64,000 bases of DNA from assembly GCF_001025215.1 (NCBI RefSeq), contig NZ_AP012330.1, positions 1,612,001 to 1,676,000 of the forward strand, given 5' to 3'. The notes beneath the pieces are model-generated. The model searched no databases. It worked only from the letters and a program-made list of their open reading frames with translations, and had not been told where the DNA came from. The translations under genes were made by a program, and so were the position numbers. Origin of the DNA: Bifidobacterium pseudocatenulatum DSM 20438 = JCM 1200 = LMG 10505. GTDB taxonomy: Bacteria; Actinomycetota; Actinomycetes; Actinomycetales; Bifidobacteriaceae. This document shows, piece by piece, positions 26,701-35,459 of the stretch. Numbering within the stretch: position 1 is the stretch's first letter; every line of letters begins with the position of its first letter.

Positions 26701-27084
26701 TTCCTTGACCTGATCGACCGAATCGATGCCCAGTTCCTTCTGGGCTTCAAGCTCGGCCGGCAGACCGTGCGTATCCCAACCGAACACACGATTGACCTTG
26801 CGGCCCTTCATGGTCTGGTAACGCGGAATCACATCCTTGGCGTAACCGGTCAGCAGGTGGCCGTAATGCGGCAGGCCGTTGGCGAACGGCGGACCGTCGA
26901 AGAACACGAATTCGTTCTGGCTGTGATCGCCGGAAGGACGGCGTTCAATGGACTTCTGGAAAGTGGCGTCCTTCTCCCAATAATCAAGGACGGATTCTTC
27001 CAGCTTCGGGAAACTGGGGTTCGGCGCTACATTGGCGCTCTGCTCACCCGCAGCTGCCTTCGGATACACGTTGTTTTCGCTCAC
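23770..27084 (-). CDS. ileS: Isoleucyl-tRNA synthetase
   Basis: A 1104-residue class I synthetase that charges tRNA-Ile in the cytoplasm. The HIGH-type motif is PHYGH at residues 72-76 and the KMSKS-type motif is KMSKH in the middle of the chain. The long anticodon-binding and C-terminal regions and the overall sequence resemble the eukaryote-like IleRS type found in actinobacteria, a type associated with mupirocin tolerance. Start is GTG at 27084 with GAGGAG seven bases upstream. That site sits in the right arm of the T-box hairpin, so translation should respond to uncharged tRNA-Ile. Confidence 0.97.
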   Translation of the reverse strand: MSENNVYPKAAAGEQSANVAPNPSFPKLEESVLDYWEKDATFQKSIERRPSGDHSQNEFVFFDGPPFANGLPHYGHLLTGYAKDVIPRYQTMKGRKVNRVFGWDTHGLPAELEAQKELGIDSVDQVKEMGIDKFNDACRASVLKYTNEWKDYVHRQARWVDFEHGYKTLNIPYMESVMWAFKQLYDKGLAYQGYRVLPYCPKDQTPLSAHELRMDADVYQDRQDTTVSVAVKLRDEEDAYAVFWTTTPWTVPTNFAIVVGADIDYVEVRPTEGKFAGKKFYLGKPLLGSYAKELGDNYEIVRELKGAEMEGWRYYPVFPYFAGDENAVEGKVPGPEGYQIFTADYVDTVEGTGLVHQAPYGEDDMNTLNAKGIKSVDVLDAGCKFTALCPDYEGMYVFDANKPILRNLRAGDGPLERIPEEQRAILFQEKSYVHSYPHCWRCATPLIYKPVSSWFVSVTKIKDRLLELNQEINWIPGNVKDGQFGKWLANARDWSISRNRFWGSPIPVWVSDDPKYPRVDVYGSLDELKADFGDYPRDHEGNVNMHRPYIDELTRVNPDDPTGKSHMHRISDVMDCWFESGSMSFAQYHYPFENKETFEQHFPCDYIVEYIGQTRGWFYVLHIMATALFDKPAFKNVICHGIVLGSDGQKMSKHLRNYPDVNGVFNDFGSDAMRWFLMSSPILRGGNLIVTADGIRDTVRQVMLPVWSSYYFFTLYANAANNGAGFDARALRADEVAALPEMDRYLLARTRRLIEKTQSSLDNFLISDACEAVSDFIDMLTNWYIRNNRDRFWNEDANAFNTLYTVLEAFMRVIAPLAPMEAEAVWRGLTGGESVHLADWPFLADEQTGEATELGRVLVDDPALVDAMEKVREVVSGTLSMRKTKQIRVRQPLHKLTVVVENTDAVAAYDEILKSELNVKNVELCTLEDAEAQGLKIINELRVNARVAGKRLRKDVQFAIKASKSGAWHVNADGAPVCETPNGEIVLEEGEYELINSVEEKNAEEAANSVSAALPTGGFVILDTELNDDLIAEGYARDVIRAVQDARKAADLEISDRIALTLTVPADDVAKVEQFKDLIASETLATSFNVKEGGSELSVEVAKA

Positions 27085-27321
27085 CGTATCTCCTCGTAGG
27101 TTTTGCTATCTATCTCCTACGAGGACGATGGCCGTAACGTCTGCTGGACGCCGCCACCGCGGTACCACCTCGTTTGCCGCACTTTCAAATATACGTGCGA
27201 CCGCTTGTATGTTCGGCTATTCGGGCCTTCCCGCCGGGTCTAATAAGTCGCTCACGCGACCGTTCTTCCGGAAGCTCCCCGCTGATAACGGATCATCGCT
27301 CGCATTTCGGTTGTCACTATA
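27085..27321 (-). promoter_or_regulatory. T-box riboswitch of ileS (translational type)
   Basis: The minus strand contains the T-box core AGGTGGTACCGCGG (27170-27157), which pairs with uncharged tRNA ends. Upstream a stem-loop around CCGTTATCAGCGG carries ATC, the isoleucine specifier. Downstream CCTCGTAGG pairs with CCTACGAGG (27125-27092), and the latter overlaps the GAGGAG ribosome site. There is no T-run, so control should act on translation by hiding the site when tRNA-Ile is charged. A TATAGT -10 (27321-27316) marks the likely promoter. Confidence 0.88.
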
Positions 27322-27485
27322 GCATGCAGCGCGAACTATTTTCGCTTGTTTTGCATGATTATGGACGATTCACAATAGCTCTTATGTAGGATTACATACA
27401 ACAGAAATGCCGATACTGACAGCCCATCAGTATCGGCATTGTAATCGTATTTTCAATATGTATTTTTAGAACATACTATGTTCGA
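27322..27485 (-). terminator. Intergenic region with terminator of the GPH carrier gene
   Basis: AT-rich gap between the ileS promoter and the carrier stop. A 12-bp perfect hairpin, TGCCGATACTGA...TCAGTATCGGCA (27408-27438), followed on the minus strand by TTTCTGTTGT, terminates the carrier gene. Confidence 0.75.
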
Positions 27486-28934
27486 TCATTCGGAGATTTC
27501 ACCGGAAGCAAGCTTGGCTTCGAGCTCTTCGACAATCTCGTCGTGCATCTTCTCGGTGATCTTCACCTTGAAGAGGAACACGAGCAGGCTCAGCACGATG
27601 ATGCCCAGCGGCACGTAGAATGCGCAGACCTTGAACATGCCGATGTTCGCGGCGGTCATATCCGCGGCGGTTGCGTCACCGATCATGCCTGCGGCTACGG
27701 CGATGAAGCCGACGATACCGTTGGAGCATGCGCCTGCGATCTTGTCGAGCATCGGGCGGACGGACAGGGTGACGGCCTCGTTACGCTTGCCGTTCTTGAG
27801 CTGACCATATTCGATGGAGTCGGTCAGCGACAGGATGGCGGTCATCTGAATGAAAGTCTGCGGCAGGTAGAAGAAGACCAGACCGACGATGACCATTGCC
27901 AGATTGCTGGAGCCGACGGCGAACAGCAGGTAGCCGACGATCATGAGCACCATGCCACCCAAGTACAGGTAGCGGCGCGGAATGCGCTTGTTCAGGATCG
28001 GGTACAGCGGAGCCATAACCAAGCCGGTGATGACCGGGATGACGCCCACGATGGAGTATGCGGCGGTGTTGTCGAGGATGTACTTGAACAGGTACATGAG
28101 CACGCCGGTGGTGGCCACGTTGGCGATGGCGTACAGCAGGTAGCTCAAGGCAACCCACAGCAGCTGATCGTTCTGGGCCAGAGCCTTGAAGGCCTGCAGC
28201 GGGCCGCCGTTGTCTTCGGCCTTGGCACGCAGCGTGGTGGTGCTTTCCTTGGTGCCGAACGCCACGGAGCACACGGTGAGGATGCCGAGGATGGCCACGA
28301 TGATGGCGAAGCAGGTCCAGCCGGACTGGCTTTCGACGTACTTGCCGGTGAACACCCAGCTGAAGTAGGTGACGATCGGGATGACCACGATGGTCAGACC
28401 GTTGTAGCCGATGGAGCCGCCGAAGGAGCCGAGTGCGGTGTAGGTGGAGCGCTCGTGGGAGTCGGAACTCAATGCAGGGATCATACCCCAGTAGGAAATG
28501 TCACGCAGCGAGTAGAACACGTCGAGCACAATGAAGGTGATGATGAACAGCACGATGAACAGGGTAGTATTCACGTTCACCAGACCGAACAGACCAGTGT
28601 AGACGAGCACCAGCAGGATGGCGGAAACGGTACCACCGATGAGCTGCCACGGCTTGAAGCGACCCCACTTGGTGTTGGTGTTGTCGATGATGTTGCCCAG
28701 CAGCGGGTCGATGAAGATTTCTGCGATACGAATCACCACGACCAGGCCGGTGATGATGCCAATCAGCTTGGTGGCGACGCTCTTATCGACGCCAGAGAAC
28801 AGCGAGCTCGTCACGTAGACGATGAAATAGGTGCTCAGTGCGTTGTAGAACGCGGACTGGCCGACGTTACCGAACGAGTACGCCACGCGAGACAAGAGGT
28901 TCCCGCCTTTGGAACCGTTGTTGCCATTTCCCAT
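27486..28934 (-). CDS. GPH-type sugar:cation symporter (MFS)
   Basis: A 482-residue carrier with about twelve membrane segments, of the glycoside-pentoside-hexuronide family (MelB/LacS-like without an IIA domain). Signs are the early ISYWGMIPALSSDSHERS loop and the KWGRFKPWQ motif after the second helix pair. It probably imports a di- or oligosaccharide with a cation. No glycosidase is adjacent, so the sugar cannot be named. A divergent-free LacI gene upstream on the same strand (29253-30263) is the likely regulator. The cytoplasmic C-terminal tail is acidic. Confidence 0.88.
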   Translation of the reverse strand: MGNGNNGSKGGNLLSRVAYSFGNVGQSAFYNALSTYFIVYVTSSLFSGVDKSVATKLIGIITGLVVVIRIAEIFIDPLLGNIIDNTNTKWGRFKPWQLIGGTVSAILLVLVYTGLFGLVNVNTTLFIVLFIITFIVLDVFYSLRDISYWGMIPALSSDSHERSTYTALGSFGGSIGYNGLTIVVIPIVTYFSWVFTGKYVESQSGWTCFAIIVAILGILTVCSVAFGTKESTTTLRAKAEDNGGPLQAFKALAQNDQLLWVALSYLLYAIANVATTGVLMYLFKYILDNTAAYSIVGVIPVITGLVMAPLYPILNKRIPRRYLYLGGMVLMIVGYLLFAVGSSNLAMVIVGLVFFYLPQTFIQMTAILSLTDSIEYGQLKNGKRNEAVTLSVRPMLDKIAGACSNGIVGFIAVAAGMIGDATAADMTAANIGMFKVCAFYVPLGIIVLSLLVFLFKVKITEKMHDEIVEELEAKLASGEISE

Positions 28935-29252
28935 CTTTGCTTCTCCTTAGAAGTCAGATACAGGTCCTTCCTTGACCTAACTATCAGTATATCCCCTTAC
29001 CTAAAGTTAGTAAAATTTATCACTGAACATATCGCCTATCGGCGTGTCATATTTTGTGAGCTTCTGCTCGAAAGATAGCCAAAAACGTTATTTTTTCGCC
29101 ATTTACACAACAAAATAGGCAAACTGTCGCATTATCTTGTGGCAGCTTTTACCAAAATCGATATTTACGATATGCAAAAGCTTCCACGTCGAAACGAAAC
29201 CAAGCCAATCTGGAAATAGCCCGATTACTATACAGAAGTAAAGAAATAACCG
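28935..29252 (-). promoter_or_regulatory. Promoter region of the GPH carrier
   Basis: About 320 bp of AT-rich sequence without a gene, between the LacI stop and the carrier start. It includes TTACCTAAAGTTAGTAA (28997-29013), a partly symmetric element near the carrier, and A/T runs suited to a promoter. The LacI-family operator seen at 30282-30294 has no perfect copy here. Confidence 0.45.
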
Positions 29253-30278
<1,026 letters not shown>

Positions 30279-30281
30279 TTA

Positions 30282-30294
30282 GTAAATCGTTTAC
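30282..30294. promoter_or_regulatory. Putative LacI operator
   Basis: GTAAATCGTTTAC, a symmetric GTAAA-N3-TTTAC element 19 bp before the LacI start codon. LacI-family sites typically have a central CG, as here. Self-repression is likely. Confidence 0.6.
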
Positions 30295-30639
30295 CCATGA
30301 AAGGATAACCTATTATTGACATAACGACAAACCAAGCGAGATTTATGCAACGATCACGCAAGCCAATTATAATCGCTGCTCATGCAGCAGTCTCATGAAC
30401 ATATGACGGAACCGCCTTCACGGACGGCGGGCTGGCCGCAGCCGAATACCATGCATGGCAAAGACAATAAGAAATCCCTTGCTTCAAAATCGCAATTTCA
30501 AAGCAAGGGATTTTCCAGAGGATCCGTGCCGTTCAAAGCCACCGGCCATAAGGGCGGTATCAGCCGACAGGGATCGAAGCGCGGCTAGTGTAGAACGCTA
30601 GCGTGTGCTCGCATCGCTCCAATTCAGGAGACTATTAGA
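30295..30639. other. Intergenic region with terminator of the ABC exporter operon
   Basis: A strong hairpin, AAATCCCTTGCTT...AAGCAAGGGATTT (30472-30514), lies 126 bp after the exporter stop and ends with T-rich sequence on both strands. A 68-residue plus-strand open frame (30382-30588) spans this hairpin and lacks a ribosome site, so it is not called as a gene. Confidence 0.65.
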
Positions 30640-32688
30640 TTATTCGAGTTCTACGGCACCTGTGTAGAGCTGATAGTACTCGCCCTTCTGCGCGATGAGC
30701 TCGTCATGCGAGCCGCGTTCGATGATGCGGCCATGGTCGAGCACCATGATCACGTCGGAGTTGCGCACCGTGGAGAGGCGGTGGGCGATCACGAACACGG
30801 TACGACCCTTCATGAGGTTGTCCATGCCGGCCTGCACCACCTCTTCGGTACGGGTGTCGATGGACGAGGTGGCCTCGTCGAGGATCATGGCCGGCGGATC
30901 GGCCACGGCAGCACGTGCGATGGAAATCAACTGGCGCTGGCCCTGGGACAGGCCGGAGCCGTCGCCTTCGAGCACGGTCTGGTAGCCGTTGGGCAGCATG
31001 CGGATGAAGCCGTCGGCGTTCGTGAGCTTCGCGGCGGCGATGCATTCCTCATCGGTGGCGTCGAGGCGACCGTAACGGATGTTGTCCATCACCGTACCGG
31101 TGAACAGGTTCACGTCCTGCAGCACCACACCCAGCGAACGACGCAGATCCGGCTTGCGGATGCCCTTGACGGAAATGCCGTCATACAGGATCATGCCGTC
31201 CTGAATGTCGTAGAAACGGTTGATCAGATTGGTGACGGTGGTTTTGCCAGCACCGGTTGCGCCCACCAATGCGATCTTCTGTCCGGGCTTGGCGAACCAG
31301 GTGATGTCGTGCAGCACCGGTTTGTCGGGGTTATAGCCGAAGTTCACGTCAGTGAAGCGCACATCGCCCTGCAGGAGGGTGAGGCGACCGTCCGGTGAGG
31401 TAATGGCGGTTTCACGGGCTTTCATGGCCACTTCGGCGGCACGCGGGCTCAAGGATTGCGCGGCCTTGAGCGAACGGGTGCCGTCATCGCCTTCCTCGCG
31501 CTTCCACGCCCAGTGACCGGTTTCATGGTCAACTTCGGTCATGGTGCGTCCATCTTCGCCGAGTTCCACGTTCACCAAGGTCACGGAACCGCCGTCGTCC
31601 TCCGGCTGCTCGTCCATAAGCGCGAAGATGCGGGATGCGCCTGCAAGCGCCATCATCACCATGTTGAACTGCATGGACACCTGGCCAAGCGGGTTCACGA
31701 AAGAGCGGGACAGCGTCAACAGCGAGATCAGCGTACCCAGGGTGAGCGGGCCAGCACCGGACAATCCGAAGTTTCCAAGTCCGCTAATCGCAGCAAATCC
31801 GCCGAAAATAGCCAGCAGAATGTACAGCAGGTAGCCCATGTTGCCGACGATCGGCATAGTCACATTGCCCCACGTGTTCGCTTCGGCGGAAGCTTCGAAG
31901 AGTTCTTCGTTCTTCTTGTCGAAAGTGGTTTGGGTGACGTCCTCATGGTTGAAGACCTTGATGACCTTCTGGCCGTTGACCGCTTCTTCCACGAATGCGT
32001 TCACATCGCCGATGGCGATCTGCTGCTTGACGAAGTAACGTCCGGAACGGGAAACGACCTTGCGCACCACCACGAACAGAATTACGGTGAATGCGAGCAC
32101 AAAAATAGTGACAGGCACCGACAGCCACAGCATCGACACGAGCGCCGCAAGCGCGGACACCGCGGACGAGAACATTTGCGGGAACGATTGGCTGATGGCC
32201 TGGCGCAATGTGTCGGTGTCGTTGGTGTAACGGCTCATGATGTCACCGTGTTCGTTGGTATCGAAATAACGGATCGGCAAGGTCTGCTGGTGAGCGAACA
32301 TGTCGTCGCGGATCTTCTTCAATGTGCCCTGTTCCACGGCGACGATGATCCACTGCCATAGCCAGCTGCAGAAAATGCCGGCTGCATACAGGCATGCCAT
32401 GAGTGTCAGCGCACGCAACAGCGGCATCCAGTCAGGGTTGGTGGCACCAACCATGGGCAGAATGTAGGTGTCGATCAGCGACTGCAGGAACAGTGACGAT
32501 CCGGCCTGCGCTGCAGCTCCGACAAGAATGCACACTACTACGAGCGCCACGCGCCACTTGTATTGGAAGATGTAGCCGAAAATACGCTTGGTGGTGCCCG
32601 GTGCGGCTTTCTGCATTGGTGGCTTCGGCTGTTTGCTGGCCATGTTGTTGTTTTCCTTGGATTTCAATGCGGAAGTTTGTTCAGTCAT
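30640..32688 (-). CDS. ABC exporter half-transporter (permease-ATPase fusion), catalytic partner
   Basis: A 682-residue type IV (ABCB-like) exporter subunit. Six membrane helices (about residues 40-340) are followed by the nucleotide-binding domain with Walker A GATGAGKTT, signature LSQGQRQ and Walker B MILDEATS with the catalytic Glu intact. An unusual acidic and charged insert of about 60 residues (about 365-430) lies between the membrane and ATPase domains. It pairs with the preceding gene, 13 bp upstream, to form a heterodimer that probably exports drugs, bile compounds or peptides. The start at 32688 follows AGGAGG. Confidence 0.93.
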   Translation of the reverse strand: MTEQTSALKSKENNNMASKQPKPPMQKAAPGTTKRIFGYIFQYKWRVALVVVCILVGAAAQAGSSLFLQSLIDTYILPMVGATNPDWMPLLRALTLMACLYAAGIFCSWLWQWIIVAVEQGTLKKIRDDMFAHQQTLPIRYFDTNEHGDIMSRYTNDTDTLRQAISQSFPQMFSSAVSALAALVSMLWLSVPVTIFVLAFTVILFVVVRKVVSRSGRYFVKQQIAIGDVNAFVEEAVNGQKVIKVFNHEDVTQTTFDKKNEELFEASAEANTWGNVTMPIVGNMGYLLYILLAIFGGFAAISGLGNFGLSGAGPLTLGTLISLLTLSRSFVNPLGQVSMQFNMVMMALAGASRIFALMDEQPEDDGGSVTLVNVELGEDGRTMTEVDHETGHWAWKREEGDDGTRSLKAAQSLSPRAAEVAMKARETAITSPDGRLTLLQGDVRFTDVNFGYNPDKPVLHDITWFAKPGQKIALVGATGAGKTTVTNLINRFYDIQDGMILYDGISVKGIRKPDLRRSLGVVLQDVNLFTGTVMDNIRYGRLDATDEECIAAAKLTNADGFIRMLPNGYQTVLEGDGSGLSQGQRQLISIARAAVADPPAMILDEATSSIDTRTEEVVQAGMDNLMKGRTVFVIAHRLSTVRNSDVIMVLDHGRIIERGSHDELIAQKGEYYQLYTGAVELE

Positions 32689-32701
32689 CTGTTGCCTCCT
32701 T

Positions 32702-34513
32702 TCACTGCAGTTCCTCAGGTTGAGCCTGATTCTTGGTTTGCGATTCGTAGATGGAACGGTATTCGTCGCAGTTTTCGAGCAGTTGTTCATGCGTGCCGGC
32801 TGCCATGATGCGACCGTGGTCCATGACGAGAATCATGTCGGATTCCTGCACAGAGGCCACACGCTGGGCGATGATGATCTTCGTGGTGTCGGGAATCTCA
32901 TGATGGAATGCGGTACGAATCAGCTGATCGGTTTTGGTGTCGACCGCGGATGTGGAATCGTCGAGGATCAGGATCTTCGGCTTTTTCAGCAACGCACGCG
33001 CAATGCACAGACGCTGGCGTTGGCCGCCGGAAACGTTGGTACCGCCCTGTTCGATGTACGTATCGTACTTGTCGGGGAATTCCTGAATGAAGCCGTCAGC
33101 CTGTGCAAGCTGGCACGCGTGGCGAATCTCTTCATCAGTGGCGTTTGGATTGCCCCAACGCAGGTTTTCGGCAATAGTTCCGGAGAAGAGCACGTTCTTT
33201 TGCAACACCATGGCAACCTGATCACGCAATACTTCCAAATCGTAATCACGCACATCCACGCCGCCGACCTTCAGCGAACCTTCGGTCACGTCATACAAAC
33301 GTGGCACAAGCTGCACCAGACTGGACTTTGCGGAACCGGTGCCGCCGACGATGCCGACGGTCATGCCGGAACGAATCTTCAAATCAATATCGTCAAGCAC
33401 CGGCTTTTCGGAAGTGGCGGAATAACGGAAGGTGACATGGTCGAAATCGATATCGCCATTCTTCACTTCCTTGACTGGATTAGCCGGATTCGTAACCGTG
33501 CTTTCCTCGTTCAGCACCTGGCAGATACGTTCGGCGGAAGCCTGCGAAATAATGCACATCACGAAAATCATGGAAAGCATCATCATAGCCATGAGGATCT
33601 GCATGGCGTAGGTGACCAATGCGGTCAGATCGCCGGTGGTCAAGCCTAGGGCTGCATTGTTGCCGGACGCCACGATCTGCCGGGCGCCCATCCATGCGAT
33701 GAGCAGCATGGACACGTACACGCACAGCATCATAAGCGGATTGTTGAAGCTCATAATGCGTTCGGCCTTGGTGAAGTCCTTGAAGATGCGCTGCGAAATG
33801 CGGTTGAACTTTTCGGTTTCGTGGCTTTCGCGATTGTAGGACTTGACCACGCGGATGCCCTGCAGGTTCTCGTCGACCACGTTGTTGAGCTTGTCGTATG
33901 TGTGGAACACACGCTCGAACACCGGGTGCACCAGCACCGCCAGGCCACACAAGCCGATGGCGAGCACCGGAATGCAGGCGAGGAACACCAAAGAGATGGA
34001 TGGGCTGATGCGGAAGGAGAAGATCCACGCCACAATCACCATGATCGGAGCGCGCACACCCATGCGGATAATCATCGAATACGCGTTCTGCAGGTTGGTC
34101 ACATCGGTGGTCAGTCGTGTGATGATCGAACCGGTGGAGAAACGGTCGATATTGGTGAAGCTGTAGCCTTGCACCTTCTCAAACTGATCGTGACGCAGAT
34201 TCTTCGCGAATCCGGCACCTGCGATAGCCGAGAACTTTCCAGCCAAAAAGCCGGATGTCAGCGAAACTACCGAGCAAATCAACAGAATCAAGCCGAATTT
34301 CAAAATCGCCGGCATGCTGCCACCGCTGATGCCCTCATCAATCAGCGATGCCATGACAGTCGGAATAAGGATTTCCAGCACGCTTTCCACGGCTACGAAT
34401 GCCGGGGAGAGCAGACTGACTTTTTTGTATTCGCGCAGGGATTTGCCCAGTGTGCGAATGACATGCTGCTTTGGTTTCGGCGTTGCGGACGCCGTTGCGT
34501 TTGCCGTTGTCAC
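32702..34513 (-). CDS. ABC exporter half-transporter, degenerate-site partner
   Basis: A 603-residue permease-ATPase fusion. Six membrane helices precede the ATPase domain with Walker A GGTGSAKSS (an Ala in place of the second conserved Gly), signature VSGGQRQ and Walker B ILILDDSTS. The residue after the Walker B Asp is Asp instead of Glu, which is typical of the inactive ATP site in heterodimeric exporters. The gene starts with GTG after AAGGAAAGGG. It lies between the MarR gene (38 bp upstream) and its partner, so the three form an operon. Confidence 0.93.
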   Translation of the reverse strand: MTTANATASATPKPKQHVIRTLGKSLREYKKVSLLSPAFVAVESVLEILIPTVMASLIDEGISGGSMPAILKFGLILLICSVVSLTSGFLAGKFSAIAGAGFAKNLRHDQFEKVQGYSFTNIDRFSTGSIITRLTTDVTNLQNAYSMIIRMGVRAPIMVIVAWIFSFRISPSISLVFLACIPVLAIGLCGLAVLVHPVFERVFHTYDKLNNVVDENLQGIRVVKSYNRESHETEKFNRISQRIFKDFTKAERIMSFNNPLMMLCVYVSMLLIAWMGARQIVASGNNAALGLTTGDLTALVTYAMQILMAMMMLSMIFVMCIISQASAERICQVLNEESTVTNPANPVKEVKNGDIDFDHVTFRYSATSEKPVLDDIDLKIRSGMTVGIVGGTGSAKSSLVQLVPRLYDVTEGSLKVGGVDVRDYDLEVLRDQVAMVLQKNVLFSGTIAENLRWGNPNATDEEIRHACQLAQADGFIQEFPDKYDTYIEQGGTNVSGGQRQRLCIARALLKKPKILILDDSTSAVDTKTDQLIRTAFHHEIPDTTKIIIAQRVASVQESDMILVMDHGRIMAAGTHEQLLENCDEYRSIYESQTKNQAQPEELQ

Positions 34514-34551
34514 TACTTGCCCTTTCCTTTTATTTTTACCTATGACGTGTG

Positions 34552-35265
34552 TTACTTGCGATTGCGCGCGATCGCCATTTCCTGCGATATCCGCAGTACG
34601 TGTGAGACGTACTCATCACGAGCATCGCGATTATTCGAGGCATAGTCATCGCATGTTTTTTGCGGAACCTGCGATTCTTGCGGAACTTGCGATTTGCTTG
34701 CGTCCTGTTCCTGTATTTCCAAACTTGGATATCGACTTTCGTCTCCGATCAAACCTGTTTTCACCAGATTCGTCTGCATGACGTCGAGCACGTGCATGAA
34801 TTGGCGGATCTGATCGTCTTCAAGGCCTTCCAGCAGGATTCGTTCCATGTTCTTCGCATTGTCCCGCAAGACTTCGGCGATATGCCTCGATTTGTCCGTC
34901 AACACGATTTTTTTCAGTCGTGCGTCGCGTTTCACCGGTTCGCGCGCGATCAGGCCCTTCTGCTCCATCAGCCCCAGCACCCGGCATGATGTGGATCGGG
35001 TCACGCCAAAGCGTTGCTCGATGTCTTGAGGAAAGATTTCCTCGTTGTCATGCCGTGCGAGATACACGATGACGTCAACGTTGCCGTTGCTGATGTCTTC
35101 CGCCGCTTCAGGGCGGGTGACGCGCAGATACCGGTTGACCACGTTGTGCAGCGAGCGAATGGCCACGCTGGGGGGCTTTGCCAAGCCGCTTTCCCAGACT
35201 TCGAAGAGTCGTGAGCCAGTCGGTTCCTTGTATTGTTCGTTCGTCACTTCCGTCACAGCATACAT
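34552..35265 (-). CDS. MarR-family regulator of the ABC exporter operon
   Basis: A 237-residue regulator. The central winged helix-turn-helix (about residues 60-130: IFPQDIEQRFGVTRSTSCRV, LGLMEQKGLIAREP, DARLKKIVLT) is a clear MarR domain. The C-terminal extension of about 60 residues, rich in Gln/Ser and charges, is longer than usual. It is first in the operon with the two exporter genes. Two tandem palindromes directly upstream are probable self-operators, so an inducing compound would turn on its own exporter. The ATG at 35265 was chosen because further upstream lies the operator. Confidence 0.92.
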   Translation of the reverse strand: MYAVTEVTNEQYKEPTGSRLFEVWESGLAKPPSVAIRSLHNVVNRYLRVTRPEAAEDISNGNVDVIVYLARHDNEEIFPQDIEQRFGVTRSTSCRVLGLMEQKGLIAREPVKRDARLKKIVLTDKSRHIAEVLRDNAKNMERILLEGLEDDQIRQFMHVLDVMQTNLVKTGLIGDESRYPSLEIQEQDASKSQVPQESQVPQKTCDDYASNNRDARDEYVSHVLRISQEMAIARNRK

Positions 35266-35273
35266 AGTAAACC

Positions 35274-35303
35274 GTTGTATATACAACTGTTGCATATGCA
35301 ACA
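35274..35303. promoter_or_regulatory. Two abutting palindromic operators for the MarR regulator
   Basis: GTTGTATATACAAC (35274-35287, perfect 14 bp) is directly followed by TGTTGCATATGCAACA (35288-35303, perfect 16 bp), ending 9 bp before the MarR start codon. The pair share GTTG-N6-CAAC. Two dimers could bind side by side. Confidence 0.75.
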
Positions 35304-35381
35304 ATTGGCATGTCGTACGTATCCGCTTGCCCTGAAAATCGTCATAAAGCAACAATCCCAGAGCAACCTTCCAACAATGCA

Positions 35382-35439
35382 AAGGCCGAGGAATCAGGTC
35401 CGCACCGGTTCAGAGTAACGGACCAGATTCCCCGACCTT
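35382..35439. terminator. Terminator between MarR promoter and GH3 gene
   Basis: Stem AAGGCCGAGGAATC/GGTCCG pairing with CGGACC/GATTCCCCGACCTT across a short loop, located 20 bp after the GH3 stop. Confidence 0.65.
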
Positions 35440-35459
35440 AAGTCTTGAATCCCGCGAAA

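Noticed and set aside
24178..27099. A 973-codon open frame opposite ileS.
   Set aside because: It is the antisense shadow of a high-GC gene with strong codon bias; ileS on the other strand has complete motifs.
27543..29078. A 511-codon open frame opposite the GPH carrier, rich in His, Asp and Gly.
   Set aside because: Its composition is that of an antisense membrane-protein gene; no motifs.
30382..30588. Small basic 68-residue open frame between LacI and the ABC operon.
   Set aside because: No ribosome site, and its middle codes through a strong terminator hairpin.
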